The position numbers and the translations under genes were made by a program. Below, in pieces: positions 40,518 to 59,509 of a stretch of 64,000 nt of DNA; position 1 is the stretch's first letter; each line of letters opens with the position of its first letter. Origin of the DNA: Pseudomonas coleopterorum (lineage in GTDB: Bacteria; Pseudomonadota; Gammaproteobacteria; Pseudomonadales; Pseudomonadaceae); the NCBI RefSeq assembly GCF_900105555.1, contig NZ_FNTZ01000001.1, positions 4,028,501-4,092,500 of the forward strand. The letters run 5' to 3'. Below the pieces are notes generated by a model. The model was not told the DNA's origin, made no database searches, and was given only the letters and a program-made list of their open reading frames with translations.

Positions 40518-40817
40518 TTACTCAGCACTGCTGCTGAAATCGAGATCTTGGCCTGGCTGAAGGGAGATAACCGCCTTCTTCCAGTCATTACGCTTGCCCA
40601 GACCGCGAGCAGTGCGCTTGCTTTTACCCAGTACGTTCAGGGTAGTAACACGCTCTACTTTCACGCTGAACAGGCTTTCGACGGCCTTCTTGATTTCCAG
40701 CTTGGTTGCGTCGGTAGCAACCTTGAAAACGAACTGACCTTTCTTGTCTGCCAGAACCGTAGCCTTCTCGGAAACGTGCGGGCCAAGCAGAACTTTAAAT
40801 ACGCGTTCCTGGTTCAT
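40518..40817 (-). CDS. rplW: Large ribosomal subunit protein uL23
   Basis: L23 (99 aa), docking site for trigger factor and SRP at the tunnel exit. It starts [20 protein letters not shown] and has [25 protein letters not shown]. Its ATG overlaps the rplD stop by four bases, implying coupling. Confidence 0.98.
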
Positions 40818-41416
40818 CCCAGCAGCTCCTCGAATTTCTTCACGGCCGACACGGTGATCAACACCTTGTCGTATGCGATCAGACTAACTGGGTCGGAACC
40901 TTGAACGTCACGTACATCGACGTGCGGCAGGTTGCGAGCAGCCAGGTACAGGTTCTCGTCGACGGAGTCCGATACGATCAGAACGTCGGTGAGGCCCATG
41001 CCATTCAGCTTGCCCAGCAGGTCTTTGGTTTTCGGTGCTTCGACAGCGAAGTCCTGAACCACGACCAGACGATCGGTACGCACCAGCTCAGCAAGGATGG
41101 AGCGCAGTGCTGCGCGATACATCTTCTTGTTCAGCTTCTGGGTGTGATCCTGAGGACGAGCTGCGAAAGTGGTACCACCGCCACGCCAGATTGGGCTACG
41201 GATAGTACCGGCACGCGCGCGGCCAGTACCCTTTTGACGCCAAGGGCGCTTACCGCCACCACGAACGTCGGAACGGGTCTTCTGCTGCTTGCTGCCCTGA
41301 CGACCGCCAGCCATGTAGGCCACGACTGCCTGGTGCACCAGCGTCTCGTTGAACTCGCCGCCGAAAGTCAGTTCGGAAACTTCGATCGCCTGAGCGTCAT
41401 TTACATTTAATTGCAT
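40814..41416 (-). CDS. rplD: Large ribosomal subunit protein uL4
   Basis: L4 (200 aa), whose extended loop reaches the exit tunnel; in E. coli it is the autogenous regulator of the S10 operon. It starts [20 protein letters not shown] and carries the tunnel-loop region [34 protein letters not shown]. It lies 12 bases after rplC. Confidence 0.98.
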
Positions 41417-41428
41417 TTTCGCTTCCCC

Positions 41429-42064
41429 TTAACCGCGAGCCTTGGCTGCCGGACGCACAACCAGGTTGCCGCCGGTCGCGCCAGGAACAGCACCCTTGAC
41501 GAGCAGCAGATTGCGTTCAGCGTCGACGCGCACAACTTCCAGGGACTGCACGGTCACGCGCTCAGCGCCCATATGACCGGACATTTTTTTGCCCTTGAAT
41601 ACACGGCCAGGAGTCTGGCACTGGCCGATGGAGCCAGGGACGCGGTGGGAAACGGAGTTACCGTGGGTGTTGTCTTGACCGCGGAAGTTCCAACGCTTGA
41701 TGGTACCGGCAAAGCCTTTACCTTTGGACTGACCGGTAACGTCTACCAGTTGGCCCGCTGCGAAGAGTTCAGCATTGATCAAGTCGCCAGCCTGGTACTC
41801 GCCTTCTGCAAGGCGAAATTCCCAGACGCCACGACCAGCAGCAACGTTCGCCTTGGCGAAGTGACCTGCCTGAGCAGCAGTCACGCGCGAAGCACGACGC
41901 TCGCCGACAGTGACTTGCACTGCACGATAGCCATCAGTTTCTTCAGTTTTGAACTGGGTGACGCGATTCGGCTCGATCTCAATGACCGTGACCGGAATGG
42001 AGACACCTTCTTCGGTGAAAATACGGGTCATACCGCATTTACGACCGACTACACCAATAGTCAT
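41429..42064 (-). CDS. rplC: Large ribosomal subunit protein uL3
   Basis: L3 (211 aa from the ATG at 42064, [20 protein letters not shown]), an assembly-initiator protein near the peptidyl-transferase centre. Conserved block: [32 protein letters not shown], with [18 protein letters not shown] following. It is 81 bases after rpsJ. Confidence 0.98.
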   Translation of the reverse strand: MTIGVVGRKCGMTRIFTEEGVSIPVTVIEIEPNRVTQFKTEETDGYRAVQVTVGERRASRVTAAQAGHFAKANVAAGRGVWEFRLAEGEYQAGDLINAELFAAGQLVDVTGQSKGKGFAGTIKRWNFRGQDNTHGNSVSHRVPGSIGQCQTPGRVFKGKKMSGHMGAERVTVQSLEVVRVDAERNLLLVKGAVPGATGGNLVVRPAAKARG

Positions 42065-42145
42065 GTTGTAAACCTCATGAGTGTACGGGGCTTTCACCCG
42101 CTATGGCCGCCCATTTCAGAGCGTTACACGACTAAGACCCAAGTC

Positions 42146-42457
42146 TTAGCCGAGGCTGATCTGCACTTCCACACCTGCCGCAAGATCAAGCTTCATCAGC
42201 GCATCAACGGTTTTGTCCGTTGGCTGGACGATGTCCAGAACACGCTTATGAGTACGGATCTCGTACTGGTCACGCGCGTCTTTGTTGACGTGCGGAGAAA
42301 CCAGAACAGTGAACCGCTCTTTACGGGTAGGGAGTGGAATTGGACCACGCACCTGAGCACCAGTACGTTTCGCGGTTTCCACGATTTCCTGGGTGGATTG
42401 GTCGATCAGGCGATGGTCGAAAGCCTTCAACCTGATACGGATTTGCTGATTTTGCAT
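42146..42457 (-). CDS. rpsJ: Small ribosomal subunit protein uS10 (NusE)
   Basis: S10 (103 aa), also NusE, partner of NusB in rRNA antitermination. It starts [20 protein letters not shown] and contains [35 protein letters not shown]. It is the first gene of the S10 operon, about 56 bases after a predicted transcription start. Confidence 0.98.
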
Positions 42458-42519
42458 TGGATTTCAGACTCCGGCTGCTGTTCCCACCGGGCGCAATGCA
42501 CCCGTTAAAAGGAGGCGCA

Positions 42520-42548
42520 ATTCTATAGACGCGCCTATCGAGTGTCAA
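42520..42548 (-). promoter_or_regulatory. S10-operon promoter
   Basis: On the minus strand TTGACA (42543-42548), 17 bases, TAGAAT (42520-42525), then TGCGCC. Both hexamers are near consensus. It sits immediately downstream of the tuf terminator and should start transcription near 42513. Confidence 0.85.
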
Positions 42549-42553
42549 CCCAA

Positions 42554-42580
42554 TAAAAAAGCCCCCGCTAAGCGGGGGCT
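42554..42580 (-). terminator. Intrinsic terminator after tuf
   Basis: AGCCCCCGC (42560-42568) and GCGGGGGCT (42572-42580) pair around a TAA loop; on the minus strand six T residues follow. It lies 19 bases past the tuf stop and separates the str operon from the S10 operon. Confidence 0.9.
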
Positions 42581-42598
42581 CTTTCAAGCGATCAACGA

Positions 42599-43792
42599 TT
42601 ACTCGATGATTTTGGCTACGACGCCGGCGCCGACGGTACGACCGCCTTCACGGATAGCGAAACGCAGGCCGTCTTCCATTGCGATGGTCTTGATCAGAGT
42701 GACAGTCATCTGGATGTTGTCACCTGGCATTACCATTTCAACGCCTTCTGGCAGTTCGCAGTTACCAGTCACGTCAGTTGTACGGAAGTAGAACTGTGGA
42801 CGGTAGCCTTTGAAGAACGGAGTGTGGCGACCGCCTTCTTCCTTGCTCAGAACGTAGACTTCTGCGGTGAACTTGGTGTGCGGCTTGACCGAACCTGGCT
42901 TGACCAGAACCTGGCCACGCTCAACGTCGTCACGCTTGGTGCCGCGCAGCAGCACGCCGCAGTTCTCGCCAGCACGACCTTCGTCGAGCAATTTGCGGAA
43001 CATTTCAACACCGGTGCAGGTGGTGACGGTGGTGTCACGCAGACCAACGATCTCCAGCGCATCCTGAACGCGAACGATACCGCGCTCGATACGACCGGTA
43101 ACAACAGTACCGCGACCGGAGATCGAGAACACGTCTTCGATTGGCATCAGGAACGGCTTGTCGGTCAGACGAACTGGCTCTGGGATGTAGCTGTCCAGAG
43201 TTTCAACCAGTTTACGAACGGCAGTGGTGCCCATTTCGTTTTCGTCGTTGCCTTCCAGAGCCATACGAGCCGAACCGATGATGATCGGAGTGTCGTCGCC
43301 TGGGAAGTCGTAGGTCGACAGCAGGTCACGAACTTCCATCTCGACCAGTTCCAGCAGCTCAGCGTCGTCTACCAGGTCAGCCTTGTTCAGGAAGACCACG
43401 ATGTACGGAACGCCTACCTGACGGGACAGCAGGATGTGCTCACGGGTTTGTGGCATCGGACCATCAGCGGCCGAGCAGACCAGGATAGCGCCGTCCATCT
43501 GGGCAGCACCGGTGATCATGTTCTTCACGTAGTCAGCGTGACCTGGGCAGTCGACGTGAGCGTAGTGACGAATGGTCGAGTTGTATTCGACGTGCGCGGT
43601 GTTGATGGTGATACCACGAGCTTTTTCTTCTGGTGCGCTGTCGATCTTGTCGAAGTCAACACGAGCCGAACCGAAAACTTCGGAGCAGACGCGAGTCAGA
43701 GCAGCGGTCAGAGTGGTTTTACCGTGGTCAACGTGGCCGATGGTGCCGACGTTGACGTGAGGTAGGGAACGATCAAATTTTTCTTTAGCCAC
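42599..43792 (-). CDS. tuf: Elongation factor Tu
   Basis: EF-Tu (397 aa), the GTPase that brings aminoacyl-tRNA to the ribosome. G1 is GHVDHGKT at residues 19-26, G3 is DCPGHADY near 81 and G4 NKADLVDD near 136. It is the last gene of the str operon (rpsL-rpsG-fusA-tuf), 30 bases after fusA, followed by a terminator. No second tuf copy is present at the usual tRNA-Thr/tRNA-Trp position in this window. Confidence 0.98.
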   Translation of the reverse strand: MAKEKFDRSLPHVNVGTIGHVDHGKTTLTAALTRVCSEVFGSARVDFDKIDSAPEEKARGITINTAHVEYNSTIRHYAHVDCPGHADYVKNMITGAAQMDGAILVCSAADGPMPQTREHILLSRQVGVPYIVVFLNKADLVDDAELLELVEMEVRDLLSTYDFPGDDTPIIIGSARMALEGNDENEMGTTAVRKLVETLDSYIPEPVRLTDKPFLMPIEDVFSISGRGTVVTGRIERGIVRVQDALEIVGLRDTTVTTCTGVEMFRKLLDEGRAGENCGVLLRGTKRDDVERGQVLVKPGSVKPHTKFTAEVYVLSKEEGGRHTPFFKGYRPQFYFRTTDVTGNCELPEGVEMVMPGDNIQMTVTLIKTIAMEDGLRFAIREGGRTVGAGVVAKIIE

Positions 43793-43822
43793 GACAATAA
43801 ACTCCTAGCCTAAGGGGCTGAA

Positions 43823-45925
43823 TCAGCCTTGTTTTTTAACGATAGCTTCGACGACGTTCGACGGAGCCTCGGAGTATTTGGAGAATTCCATAGAGTAGCT
43901 CGCGCGACCCTGGGACATGGAACGAACATCGGTCGCATAACCGAACATTTCGCCCAACGGAACCTCGGCACGGATAACCTTGCCGGACACCGTATCTTCC
44001 ATACCCTGGATCAGACCACGACGACGGTTCAGGTCTCCCATCACGTCACCCATGTAGTCCTCAGGTGTTACAACTTCCACCTTCATGATCGGCTCAAGCA
44101 CAACACCGCCGCCCTTGGAGGCCAGCTGCTTGGTCGCCATGGAGGCAGCCACCTTGAACGCCATCTCGTTGGAGTCGACGTCGTGGTAAGAGCCATCGAA
44201 AACGGTCGCCTTCAGGCCGATCAGCGGATAGCCGGCAACGACGCCGTTCTTCATCTGCTCTTCGATACCCTTCTGGATCGCCGGGATGTATTCCTTCGGA
44301 ACAACACCACCTACGACTTCGTTCACGAACTGCAGACCTTCCTGACCTTCGTCAGCAGGAGCAAAACGGATCCAGCAATGGCCAAACTGACCACGACCGC
44401 CGGACTGACGAACGAACTTGCCTTCGATCTCACAGGCCTTCGTGATCTTCTCACGGTAGGAAACCTGCGGTTTACCGATGTTGGCTTCTACGTTGAACTC
44501 GCGGCGCATGCGGTCAACCAGAATGTCCAGGTGCAACTCACCCATACCCGAGATGATCGTTTGACCAGTCTCTTCATCGGTCTTGACGCGGAAAGACGGG
44601 TCTTCCTGAGCAAGCTTGCCCAGTGCGATACCCATTTTTTCCTGGTCATCCTTGGTCTTGGGCTCAACGGCAACCGAGATTACCGGCTCCGGGAAGTCCA
44701 TGCGAACCAGGATGATCGGCTTGTCGGCCGAGCACAGGGTGTCACCGGTGGTGACGTCCTTCATGCCGATCAAGGCCGCGATGTCACCAGCGCGTACTTC
44801 CTTGATCTCTTCGCGGGTGTTTGCGTGCATCTGCACCATACGACCCACGCGCTCTTTCTTGCCCTTGACCGAGTTGATCACGCCGTCGCCGGAGCTCAAC
44901 ACACCCGAGTAGACACGGGCGAAGGTCAGGGTACCCACGAATGGGTCGGTAGCGATCTTGAACGCCAGAGCCGAGAACGGCTCGCTGTCGTCTGCATGAC
45001 GCTCCATGGCCACAGTCTCGTCATCCGGGTCGGAACCCTTGATGGCAGGAATGTCGACAGGGGCCGGCAGGTAGTCGATGACGGCATCCAGAACCAGGGG
45101 AACGCCCTTGTTCTTGAACGAGGAACCGCAAACAGCCAGGACGATTTCACCAGCGATGGTACGCTGACGCAGAGCGGCCTTGATTTCGTCGTTGGTGAGT
45201 TCTTCACCTTCGAGGTACTTGTTCATCAGCTCTTCGCTGGCCTCGGCCGCAGCCTCGACCATGTTGCTGCGCCACTCGTCAGCCAGTTCCTGCAGCTCGG
45301 CAGGGATCGGCTCACGGCGCGCAGCCATGCCTTTGTCAGCGTCGTTCCAGTAGACCGCTTCCATGGACATCAGATCGATCTGGCCCTGGAAGTTGTCTTC
45401 TGCACCGATGGCCAGCTGGATCGGCACCGGGGTGTGACCCAAGCGCTGCTTGATCTGACCGATCACGCGCAGGAAGTTGGCACCGGCACGATCCATCTTG
45501 TTCACGTAGACGAGACGTGGAACACCGTACTTGTTGGCTTGACGCCATACGGTTTCGGACTGAGGCTCGACACCGGAGGTACCGCAGAACACCACGACCG
45601 CACCGTCGAGTACACGCAGCGAACGCTCTACTTCAATGGTGAAGTCAACGTGGCCGGGGGTATCGATGATGTTGAAGCGGTGGCGTGGGAACTGCTTGTT
45701 GGAGCCTTCCCAGAATGCGGTAGTAGCAGCGGAAGTAATGGTAATACCCCGCTCCTGCTCCTGCACCATCCAGTCCATGGTCGCGGCGCCATCATGCACC
45801 TCGCCCATCTTGTGGTTCACGCCCGTATAGAACAGGACGCGCTCGGTGGTGGTGGTTTTACCCGCATCCACGTGAGCGACGATACCGATGTTACGGTAGC
45901 GATTGATATCAGTTGTACGAGCCAT
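43823..45925 (-). CDS. fusA: Elongation factor G
   Basis: EF-G (700 aa), translocase GTPase. G1 is AHVDAGKTT at residues 17-25, G3 DTPGHVDF and G4 NKMDRAGA. Domains II-V follow, with the domain IV segment [14 protein letters not shown] near residue 510. Normal full-length protein in the str operon, 30 bases from both rpsG and tuf. Confidence 0.98.
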   Translation of the reverse strand: MARTTDINRYRNIGIVAHVDAGKTTTTERVLFYTGVNHKMGEVHDGAATMDWMVQEQERGITITSAATTAFWEGSNKQFPRHRFNIIDTPGHVDFTIEVERSLRVLDGAVVVFCGTSGVEPQSETVWRQANKYGVPRLVYVNKMDRAGANFLRVIGQIKQRLGHTPVPIQLAIGAEDNFQGQIDLMSMEAVYWNDADKGMAARREPIPAELQELADEWRSNMVEAAAEASEELMNKYLEGEELTNDEIKAALRQRTIAGEIVLAVCGSSFKNKGVPLVLDAVIDYLPAPVDIPAIKGSDPDDETVAMERHADDSEPFSALAFKIATDPFVGTLTFARVYSGVLSSGDGVINSVKGKKERVGRMVQMHANTREEIKEVRAGDIAALIGMKDVTTGDTLCSADKPIILVRMDFPEPVISVAVEPKTKDDQEKMGIALGKLAQEDPSFRVKTDEETGQTIISGMGELHLDILVDRMRREFNVEANIGKPQVSYREKITKACEIEGKFVRQSGGRGQFGHCWIRFAPADEGQEGLQFVNEVVGGVVPKEYIPAIQKGIEEQMKNGVVAGYPLIGLKATVFDGSYHDVDSNEMAFKVAASMATKQLASKGGGVVLEPIMKVEVVTPEDYMGDVMGDLNRRRGLIQGMEDTVSGKVIRAEVPLGEMFGYATDVRSMSQGRASYSMEFSKYSEAPSNVVEAIVKKQG

Positions 45926-45955
45926 AAAGCCCTCGCAAAATAAGTGACGCCGAAT

Positions 45956-46447
<492 letters not shown>

Positions 46448-46527
46448 TCAGGTTAGCTCGGGACAGGCCCGACCTTACTCTTATCGACTCAGAAAAATAG
46501 ATAACTGCAGTATTCCGCAAACGCCGA

Positions 46528-46899
46528 TTACTTCGGACGCTTGGTACCGTACTTCGAACGACCTTGGTTACGACCTTTGACGCCGGAGGTATCCAGGGAG
46601 CCGCGAACGGTGTGGTAACGAACACCTGGCAAGTCTTTTACACGACCGCCGCGGATCAGTACCACGCTGTGCTCTTGCAGGTTGTGGCCTTCACCGCCGA
46701 TGTACGAGGAAACCTCGAAACCGTTGGTCAGACGCACACGGCATACTTTACGCAGTGCCGAGTTAGGTTTTTTCGGCGTGGTGGTGTACACACGGGTGCA
46801 CACGCCACGACGTTGCGGGCAGTTCTGCAGCGCAGGTACGTCGGATTTCTCGACGATACGCTTACGCGGCTGACGTACCAGCTGGTTGATAGTTGCCAT
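46528..46899 (-). CDS. rpsL: Small ribosomal subunit protein uS12
   Basis: S12 (123 aa), decoding-centre protein. It starts [20 protein letters not shown]. Lys43 (TTTPKKPNS) and Lys88 (GRVKDLPG), the classic streptomycin-resistance positions, are wild-type. It is the first str-operon gene, about 85 bases after a predicted start site at the promoter 46991-47019. Confidence 0.98.
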
Positions 46900-46990
46900 C
46901 TACTAGCTCCACTGTTGTCTTGCGACGCTATTGTCTTGCAAGAAAAGCAAAAATGGCAGGAATCAATCCCGCCAAATTTAGGGGTACAAG

Positions 46991-47019
46991 AGTCTAAAGA
47001 GGATCTCGCCCCCAGTCAA
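46991..47019 (-). promoter_or_regulatory. str-operon promoter
   Basis: On the minus strand TTGACT (47014-47019), 17 bases, TAGACT (46991-46996). It precedes rpsL by about 90 bases and lies in the 218-base rpoC-rpsL spacer. Confidence 0.8.
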
Positions 47020-47044
47020 GACAAGGCCCCGGCCTCCCCTGCCC

Positions 47045-47076
47045 GCTCCGCCGCGACTTTCGTGTCGTTGCGGAGC
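47045..47076 (-). other. Hairpin in the rpoC-rpsL spacer
   Basis: GCTCCGC (47045-47051) pairs with GCGGAGC (47070-47076), with an inner CGAC/GTCG extension. No T-run follows on the minus strand, so rpoBC transcription may pass into rpsL or end by Rho. It lies 41 bases after rpoC. Confidence 0.4.
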
Positions 47077-47117
47077 CTGCAAGGGCTACCAGGGCCCTGT
47101 CATCACTACCGCTGGTC

Positions 47118-51317
<4,200 letters not shown>

Positions 51318-51381
51318 GGCCTTTCCTCCTGGCGGAGCAGGGAGTGGACGGTAGCCGTCCACTCCCGATTCGCGTCACGTG

Positions 51382-55455
<4,074 letters not shown>

Positions 55456-55595
55456 CAGCGTTCCCCAGCTTGGTCACCTGCTTGTGGCTTCTCCCGACGG
55501 GAGCAGCCAGAAAATCGTGCAAACCCCGTGGTTTGCGCCACCCTCGGGTGGTTACAGCGCGTTGCCGGCGTCGACCTGATCGACTGCCAGTAACG

Positions 55596-55625
55596 GAAAA
55601 AGGCCGGTGGCATGAGCCACCAGCC
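55596..55625 (-). terminator. rplL-rpoB attenuator
   Basis: GGCTGGTGGC and GCCACCGGCC (55602-55611 with 55616-55625) form a ten-base stem with a TCAT loop, then TTTTTC on the minus strand. It lies 46 bases after rplL and about 140 before rpoB, matching the position of the E. coli attenuator that lets only part of transcription into rpoBC. Confidence 0.85.
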
Positions 55626-55671
55626 ATCAGCCTTTCGCTTGACGCTCGGGCTGGAGACGCAAGGTCGATGC

Positions 55672-56040
55672 TTACTTGAGCTCGACTTTGGCGCCTGCTT
55701 CTTCCAGCGTTGCTTTGGCTTTGTCGGCTGCGTCTTTGGCAACAGCTTCCAGAACCATGGCAGGAGCGCCGTCAACAACAGCCTTGGCTTCTTTCAGGCC
55801 CAGACCGGTCAGTTCACGAACTGCCTTGATGACGTTTACTTTCTTCTCGCCAGCTTCCAGCAGCATGACGTTGAATTCAGTTTGCTCTTCAACAACGGCA
55901 GCTGGACCAGCAGCTGGACCGGCGGAAGCGGCAGCAGCCGAAACGCCGAACTTTTCTTCCATCGCCTTGATCAGCTCAACGATTTCCAGAACGGATTTCT
56001 CGCCGATTGCTTCGATGATTTGGTCGTTAGTCAGAGACAT
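55672..56040 (-). CDS. rplL: Large ribosomal subunit protein bL12 (L7/L12)
   Basis: Stalk protein (122 aa) recruiting translational GTPases. It starts [20 protein letters not shown], has an Ala/Gly-rich hinge near residues 36-52 and the C-terminal domain with [29 protein letters not shown]. It follows rplJ by 80 bases. Confidence 0.98.
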   Translation of the reverse strand: MSLTNDQIIEAIGEKSVLEIVELIKAMEEKFGVSAAAASAGPAAGPAAVVEEQTEFNVMLLEAGEKKVNVIKAVRELTGLGLKEAKAVVDGAPAMVLEAVAKDAADKAKATLEEAGAKVELK

Positions 56041-56120
56041 GACTATAAATTCCTGTATTGGGGTGACGGCCTAGGCGGCCATCGAAATAAACAATAAACG
56101 TAGAGAGAAGTCGCTCAGCC

Positions 56121-56621
56121 TCAGGCTGCGGCAGCTTCTTTCTGGTCGCGAAGGGCCGCCAGAGTACGAGCCAGTTTGCTGGTAGCGCCTTGAATCACGC
56201 TCATCAGCTGGGAAATGGCTTCGTCACGGGTCGGCAAGCTTGCCAGCACGTCGATTTGGTTAGCTGCGAGGTAGTTACCCTCGAACGCAGCTGCCTTGAT
56301 CTCGAACTTGTCCTGACCTTTAGCGAACTCCTTGAACAAACGGGCAGCAGCACCTGGATGTTCGTTGGAGAAGGCGATCAAGGTCGGGCCAGTGAACACG
56401 TCGTTCAGAACACTGTAAGGAGTGTCTGCAACGGCGCGCTTGAGCAGGGTGTTACGTACGACACGTACGTATACGCCAGCTTCACGAGCCTCTTTACGGA
56501 GTCCGGTCATAGCGCCTACTGTTACGCCACGGGCATCAGCCACGACAGCGGACAGAGCAACTTGGGCAGCCTTGTTGACTTCAGCGACGATGGCCTTCTT
56601 GTCTTCAAGTTTAATTGCCAC
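56121..56621 (-). CDS. rplJ: Large ribosomal subunit protein uL10
   Basis: L10 (166 aa), base of the L7/L12 stalk and, in E. coli, autogenous repressor of its mRNA. It starts [20 protein letters not shown], preceded by a CCCGTGGCA initiation context with a GTG/ATG codon. Core: [22 protein letters not shown] 203-base spacer with secondary structure precedes it. Confidence 0.97.
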   Translation of the reverse strand: MAIKLEDKKAIVAEVNKAAQVALSAVVADARGVTVGAMTGLRKEAREAGVYVRVVRNTLLKRAVADTPYSVLNDVFTGPTLIAFSNEHPGAAARLFKEFAKGQDKFEIKAAAFEGNYLAANQIDVLASLPTRDEAISQLMSVIQGATSKLARTLAALRDQKEAAAA

Positions 56622-56712
56622 GGGTTCAACTCCTGCTTGTTACCGTTTCATCCAACCGAGGCCGGATGTCGTTTTGGTGTCTGATTCGGTAAGGAACCGG
56701 GAGCACCATCTG

Positions 56713-56747
56713 CGTAGGCTTGTGGTTTAAGACTTGCGTCGCCTACG
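56713..56747 (-). promoter_or_regulatory. Possible rplJ leader stem (L10-type regulatory leader)
   Basis: CGTAGGC (56713-56719) pairs with GCCTACG (56741-56747) around a 21-base loop, roughly 90 bases before rplJ. E. coli has an L10-binding leader at this position. The assignment rests on location and one stem; no kink-turn was modelled. Confidence 0.4.
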
Positions 56748-56789
56748 GTCTTGGATAGCCCCCGCCAGGCAGGGACCCCAATTTTTCAG

Positions 56790-56817
56790 CCGACGGCCCG
56801 GTCGCCCGAGCCATCGG
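56790..56817 (-). other. Hairpin after rplA
   Basis: Twelve paired positions (two G-U) join 56790-56801 and 56806-56817 with a four-base loop. It begins seven bases after the rplA stop. On the minus strand AAAAATT follows rather than T-residues, so it is more likely a processing or stability element than an intrinsic terminator. Confidence 0.4.
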
Positions 56818-56824
56818 CAAAGTC

Positions 56825-57520
56825 TTACGCGTCCAGCGAGCCTTGGTCGATGACCAGACCTGGGCCCATGGTGGTGCTCAGGGTAACGCGCTTGACGTAG
56901 ATACCTTTCGAGGAAGCTGGCTTGATACGCTTCAGATCAGCGATCAGGGCTTCAACGTTTTCCTTCAGCTTGACGGCGTCGAAACCGACCTTGCCAACGG
57001 AAGTGTGGATGATGCCGTTCTTGTCGGTACGGTAGCGAACCTGACCAGCCTTGGCATTCTTGACGGCGTTGGCGACGTCTGGCGTCACGGTGCCGACTTT
57101 CGGGTTAGGCATCAGGCCACGTGGACCGAGGATCTGACCCAACTGACCTACTACGCGCATGGCATCCGGGGATGCAATGACGACGTCATAGTTCAGGTCG
57201 CCGCCTTTCATTTCGGCAGCCAGGTCGTCCATGCCAACGCGGTCTGCACCGGCAGCCAGAGCGGCTTCGGCAGCAGGACCCTGGGTGAACACGGCAACAC
57301 GTACGGTCTTGCCAGTGCCGTGTGGCAGCACGGTGGCGCTACGTACGACTTGGTCGGATTTACGTGGGTCAACACCCAGGTTCACAGCCACGTCAACGGA
57401 TTCGCTGAACTTGACGGTGGACAGTTCGGTCAGCAGCGCAGCTGCATCTTCGAAGTTGTACAGCTTGCCTGCTTCGATCTTGGAAGCAATAGCTTTTTGG
57501 CGCTTGGTCAGCTTAGCCAT
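56825..57520 (-). CDS. rplA: Large ribosomal subunit protein uL1
   Basis: L1 (231 aa), forming the mobile stalk at the E site and, in E. coli, repressing the L11-L1 operon. It starts [20 protein letters not shown] and has [29 protein letters not shown]. Its ATG overlaps the rplK stop by one base. Confidence 0.98.
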   Translation of the reverse strand: MAKLTKRQKAIASKIEAGKLYNFEDAAALLTELSTVKFSESVDVAVNLGVDPRKSDQVVRSATVLPHGTGKTVRVAVFTQGPAAEAALAAGADRVGMDDLAAEMKGGDLNYDVVIASPDAMRVVGQLGQILGPRGLMPNPKVGTVTPDVANAVKNAKAGQVRYRTDKNGIIHTSVGKVGFDAVKLKENVEALIADLKRIKPASSKGIYVKRVTLSTTMGPGLVIDQGSLDA

Positions 57521-57951
57521 TACACACCCTCCACGTTGAGGCCCATGGAGCGAGCAGAACCGGCGATGGTACGCACGGCTGCTTCCATGTCAGCGGCAGT
57601 CAGGTCCGCATTCTTGGCTTTAGCGATTTCTTCGAGCTGAGCGCGAGTCACGGTACCGACTTTGACGGTGTTCGGACGGGCGGAACCGCTGGTCAGGCCA
57701 GCAGCTTTCTTCAGCAGTACCGAAGCAGGGGTGCTTTTGGTCTCGAAGGTGAAGCTACGGTCACTGTACACAGTGATGATTACAGGAGTCGGCAAGCCGG
57801 CTTCTTGACCCTGAGTACGGGCGTTGAAGGCCTTGCAGAATTCCATGATGTTCACGCCATGCTGGCCCAGGGCCGGGCCGACGGGCGGGCTAGGGTTGGC
57901 CTGGCCGGCCTTTACTTGCAGCTTGATGTAAGCCGTGATTTTCTTAGCCAT
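57520..57951 (-). CDS. rplK: Large ribosomal subunit protein uL11
   Basis: L11 (143 aa), thiostrepton-region protein at the GTPase centre. It starts [20 protein letters not shown] and contains [23 protein letters not shown] and [21 protein letters not shown] terminator follows nusG, so rplKA is likely a separate unit. Confidence 0.98.
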   Translation of the reverse strand: MAKKITAYIKLQVKAGQANPSPPVGPALGQHGVNIMEFCKAFNARTQGQEAGLPTPVIITVYSDRSFTFETKSTPASVLLKKAAGLTSGSARPNTVKVGTVTRAQLEEIAKAKNADLTAADMEAAVRTIAGSARSMGLNVEGV

Positions 57952-58020
57952 GAGCTACTCCACTATTGGGTACGAGCGCCTTGCGGCTCCCCAGTTGCTT
58001 GCGTTTTATCCCAGTGACGA

Positions 58021-58049
58021 CAAAACCCCGCAGCTTACGCCTGCGGGGT
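58021..58049 (-). terminator. Intrinsic terminator after nusG
   Basis: ACCCCGCAG and CTGCGGGGT (58025-58033 with 58041-58049) pair around seven bases, with TTTTG after the stem on the minus strand. It starts 18 bases beyond the nusG stop and separates secE-nusG from rplKA. Confidence 0.75.
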
Positions 58050-58066
58050 ATGGGATCCGTTTCCAA

Positions 58067-58600
58067 TCAGACTTTTTCGACCTGACTGAACTCGAGCTCT
58101 ACCGGAGTAGAGCGACCGAAAATGAGCACCGCGACCTGGATCCGGCTCTTTTCGTAGTTGACTTCTTCGACGGTACCGTTGAAATCCGCGAACGGACCAT
58201 CGGTGACGCGAACCACTTCGCCTGGCTCGAACAACGTCTTGGGCTTGGGCTTGTCGCTACCATCAGCAACACGACGCAGGATAGCTTCAGCTTCCTTGTC
58301 GGTGATCGGAGCCGGCTTGTCCGCCGTGCCGCCGATGAAACCCATGACCCGAGGCGTGTCCTTGACCAAGTGCCAAGTGCCTTCGTTCATGTCCATCTGC
58401 ACCAGCACATAGCCTGGAAAGAACTTGCGTTCACTTTTACGCTTTTGGCCATTTCGCATCTCGACCACTTCTTCAGTGGGGACGAGAATTTCACCAAAAC
58501 CGTCTTCCATACCAGCCAGCTTTACACGCTCGATCAAAGAGCGCATAACATGCTTCTCGTAACCCGAGTAAGCATGCACAACGTACCAACGCTTAGCCAC
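58067..58600 (-). CDS. nusG: Transcription termination/antitermination factor NusG
   Basis: NusG (177 aa), which binds RNA polymerase through its N-terminal NGN domain ([20 protein letters not shown]) and Rho or S10 through the C-terminal KOW domain ([31 protein letters not shown]). It lies nine bases after secE. Confidence 0.98.
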   Translation of the reverse strand: MAKRWYVVHAYSGYEKHVMRSLIERVKLAGMEDGFGEILVPTEEVVEMRNGQKRKSERKFFPGYVLVQMDMNEGTWHLVKDTPRVMGFIGGTADKPAPITDKEAEAILRRVADGSDKPKPKTLFEPGEVVRVTDGPFADFNGTVEEVNYEKSRIQVAVLIFGRSTPVELEFSQVEKV

Positions 58601-58609
58601 GGGACACCC

Positions 58610-58978
58610 TTAGCCAACAATCAAGGAAACAAGCCAGCCGAGCAGGGAATCTAGCCCCCACAACAGCAACGCCATGACCAGAACGACCGCAACTACGATC
58701 AGCGTGGTCTGTGTGGTCTCTTGGCGAGTCGGCCAAACGACTTTACGGATTTCGGTGCGCGCTTCCTTTGCCAGGACGAAGAACGACTTGCCTTTGGCGG
58801 TCTGCAGAGCCACGTAGGCAGCCACAGCGGCAATGGCAAGAAGTGCAAGCACCCGGTACAGGATCGGCGACGCAGAGTAGTACTGATTACCAACCACGCC
58901 AACCACGACCAAAGCGACAACAACGAGCCACTTCAGCAGATCGAAACGAGATTCTGGGGCTTCAGCCTTGGGAGTCAT
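58610..58978 (-). CDS. secE: Protein translocase subunit SecE
   Basis: SecE (122 aa) with three transmembrane segments, like the E. coli protein. The conserved amphipathic helix is FVLAKEARTEIRKVVWPTRQET, followed by the third membrane helix. It is 45 bases after tRNA-Trp and shares its promoter. Confidence 0.97.
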   Translation of the reverse strand: MTPKAEAPESRFDLLKWLVVVALVVVGVVGNQYYSASPILYRVLALLAIAAVAAYVALQTAKGKSFFVLAKEARTEIRKVVWPTRQETTQTTLIVVAVVLVMALLLWGLDSLLGWLVSLIVG

Positions 58979-59023
58979 CTAGGAGGATCCTGTGAAAAGA
59001 AAGCCAGACACACCGAGTGAATC

Positions 59024-59099
59024 TGGCAGGTCAGGAGGGAATCGAACCCCCAACCTACGGTTTTGGAGACCGTCGCTCTGCCAATTGAGCTACTGACCT
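59024..59099 (-). tRNA. tRNA-Trp (anticodon CCA)
   Basis: Full 76-base cloverleaf on the minus strand, with encoded CCA. The acceptor AGGTCAG pairs with CTGACCT, the anticodon loop is CTCCAAA and the T-arm GTTCGATTC is present. It precedes secE and follows a strong promoter at 59119-59147. Confidence 0.95.
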
Positions 59100-59118
59100 A
59101 AAACAAATCAGGCCGAAC

Positions 59119-59147
59119 ATTATGCCGACCCGGGAAAGCTATTTCAA
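59119..59147 (-). promoter_or_regulatory. Promoter of tRNA-Trp-secE-nusG
   Basis: On the minus strand TTGAAA (59142-59147), 17 bases, CATAAT (59119-59124), then GTTCGGCC. It lies 20 bases upstream of tRNA-Trp and resembles other stable-RNA promoters in this window. Confidence 0.8.
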
Positions 59148-59269
59148 CACCTGATTGGACCGCCGCACTGCTCAAGAGAAGATAACTCCTCGCTCGGCAC
59201 AGACATCACAACCCAAGATGCCAACAGCAGAGACCTGTAATGCCCACAGGAGCAAGACACGCCTACCAT

Positions 59270-59302
59270 TAAAACAAAGGCAGATATTTTCATATCTGCC
59301 TT
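59270..59302 (-). terminator. Terminator of the tRNA-Tyr-Gly-Thr unit
   Basis: AAGGCAGATAT and ATATCTGCCTT (59277-59287 with 59292-59302) form an 11-base stem with a TTTC-type loop. TGTTTTAA follows on the minus strand. It is eight bases after tRNA-Thr. Confidence 0.8.
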
Positions 59303-59309
59303 GCAAAAA

Positions 59310-59385
59310 TGGAGCTCTTGAGCGGATTTGAACCGCTGACCTCACCCTTACCAAGGGTGTGCTCTACCAACTGAGCTACAAGAGC
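59310..59385 (-). tRNA. tRNA-Thr (anticodon GGT)
   Basis: 76-base cloverleaf on the minus strand with encoded CCA. The acceptor GCTCTTG pairs with CAAGAGC, the anticodon loop is TTGGTAA and the T-arm GTTCAAATC is present. Last tRNA of a Tyr-Gly-Thr group. Confidence 0.95.
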
Positions 59386-59411
59386 TTGAAACCATGCACA
59401 AACAGCAAACT

Positions 59412-59485
<74 letters not shown>

Positions 59486-59509
59486 GGAGCTTGCGGCTCA
59501 CGCTAAAAA

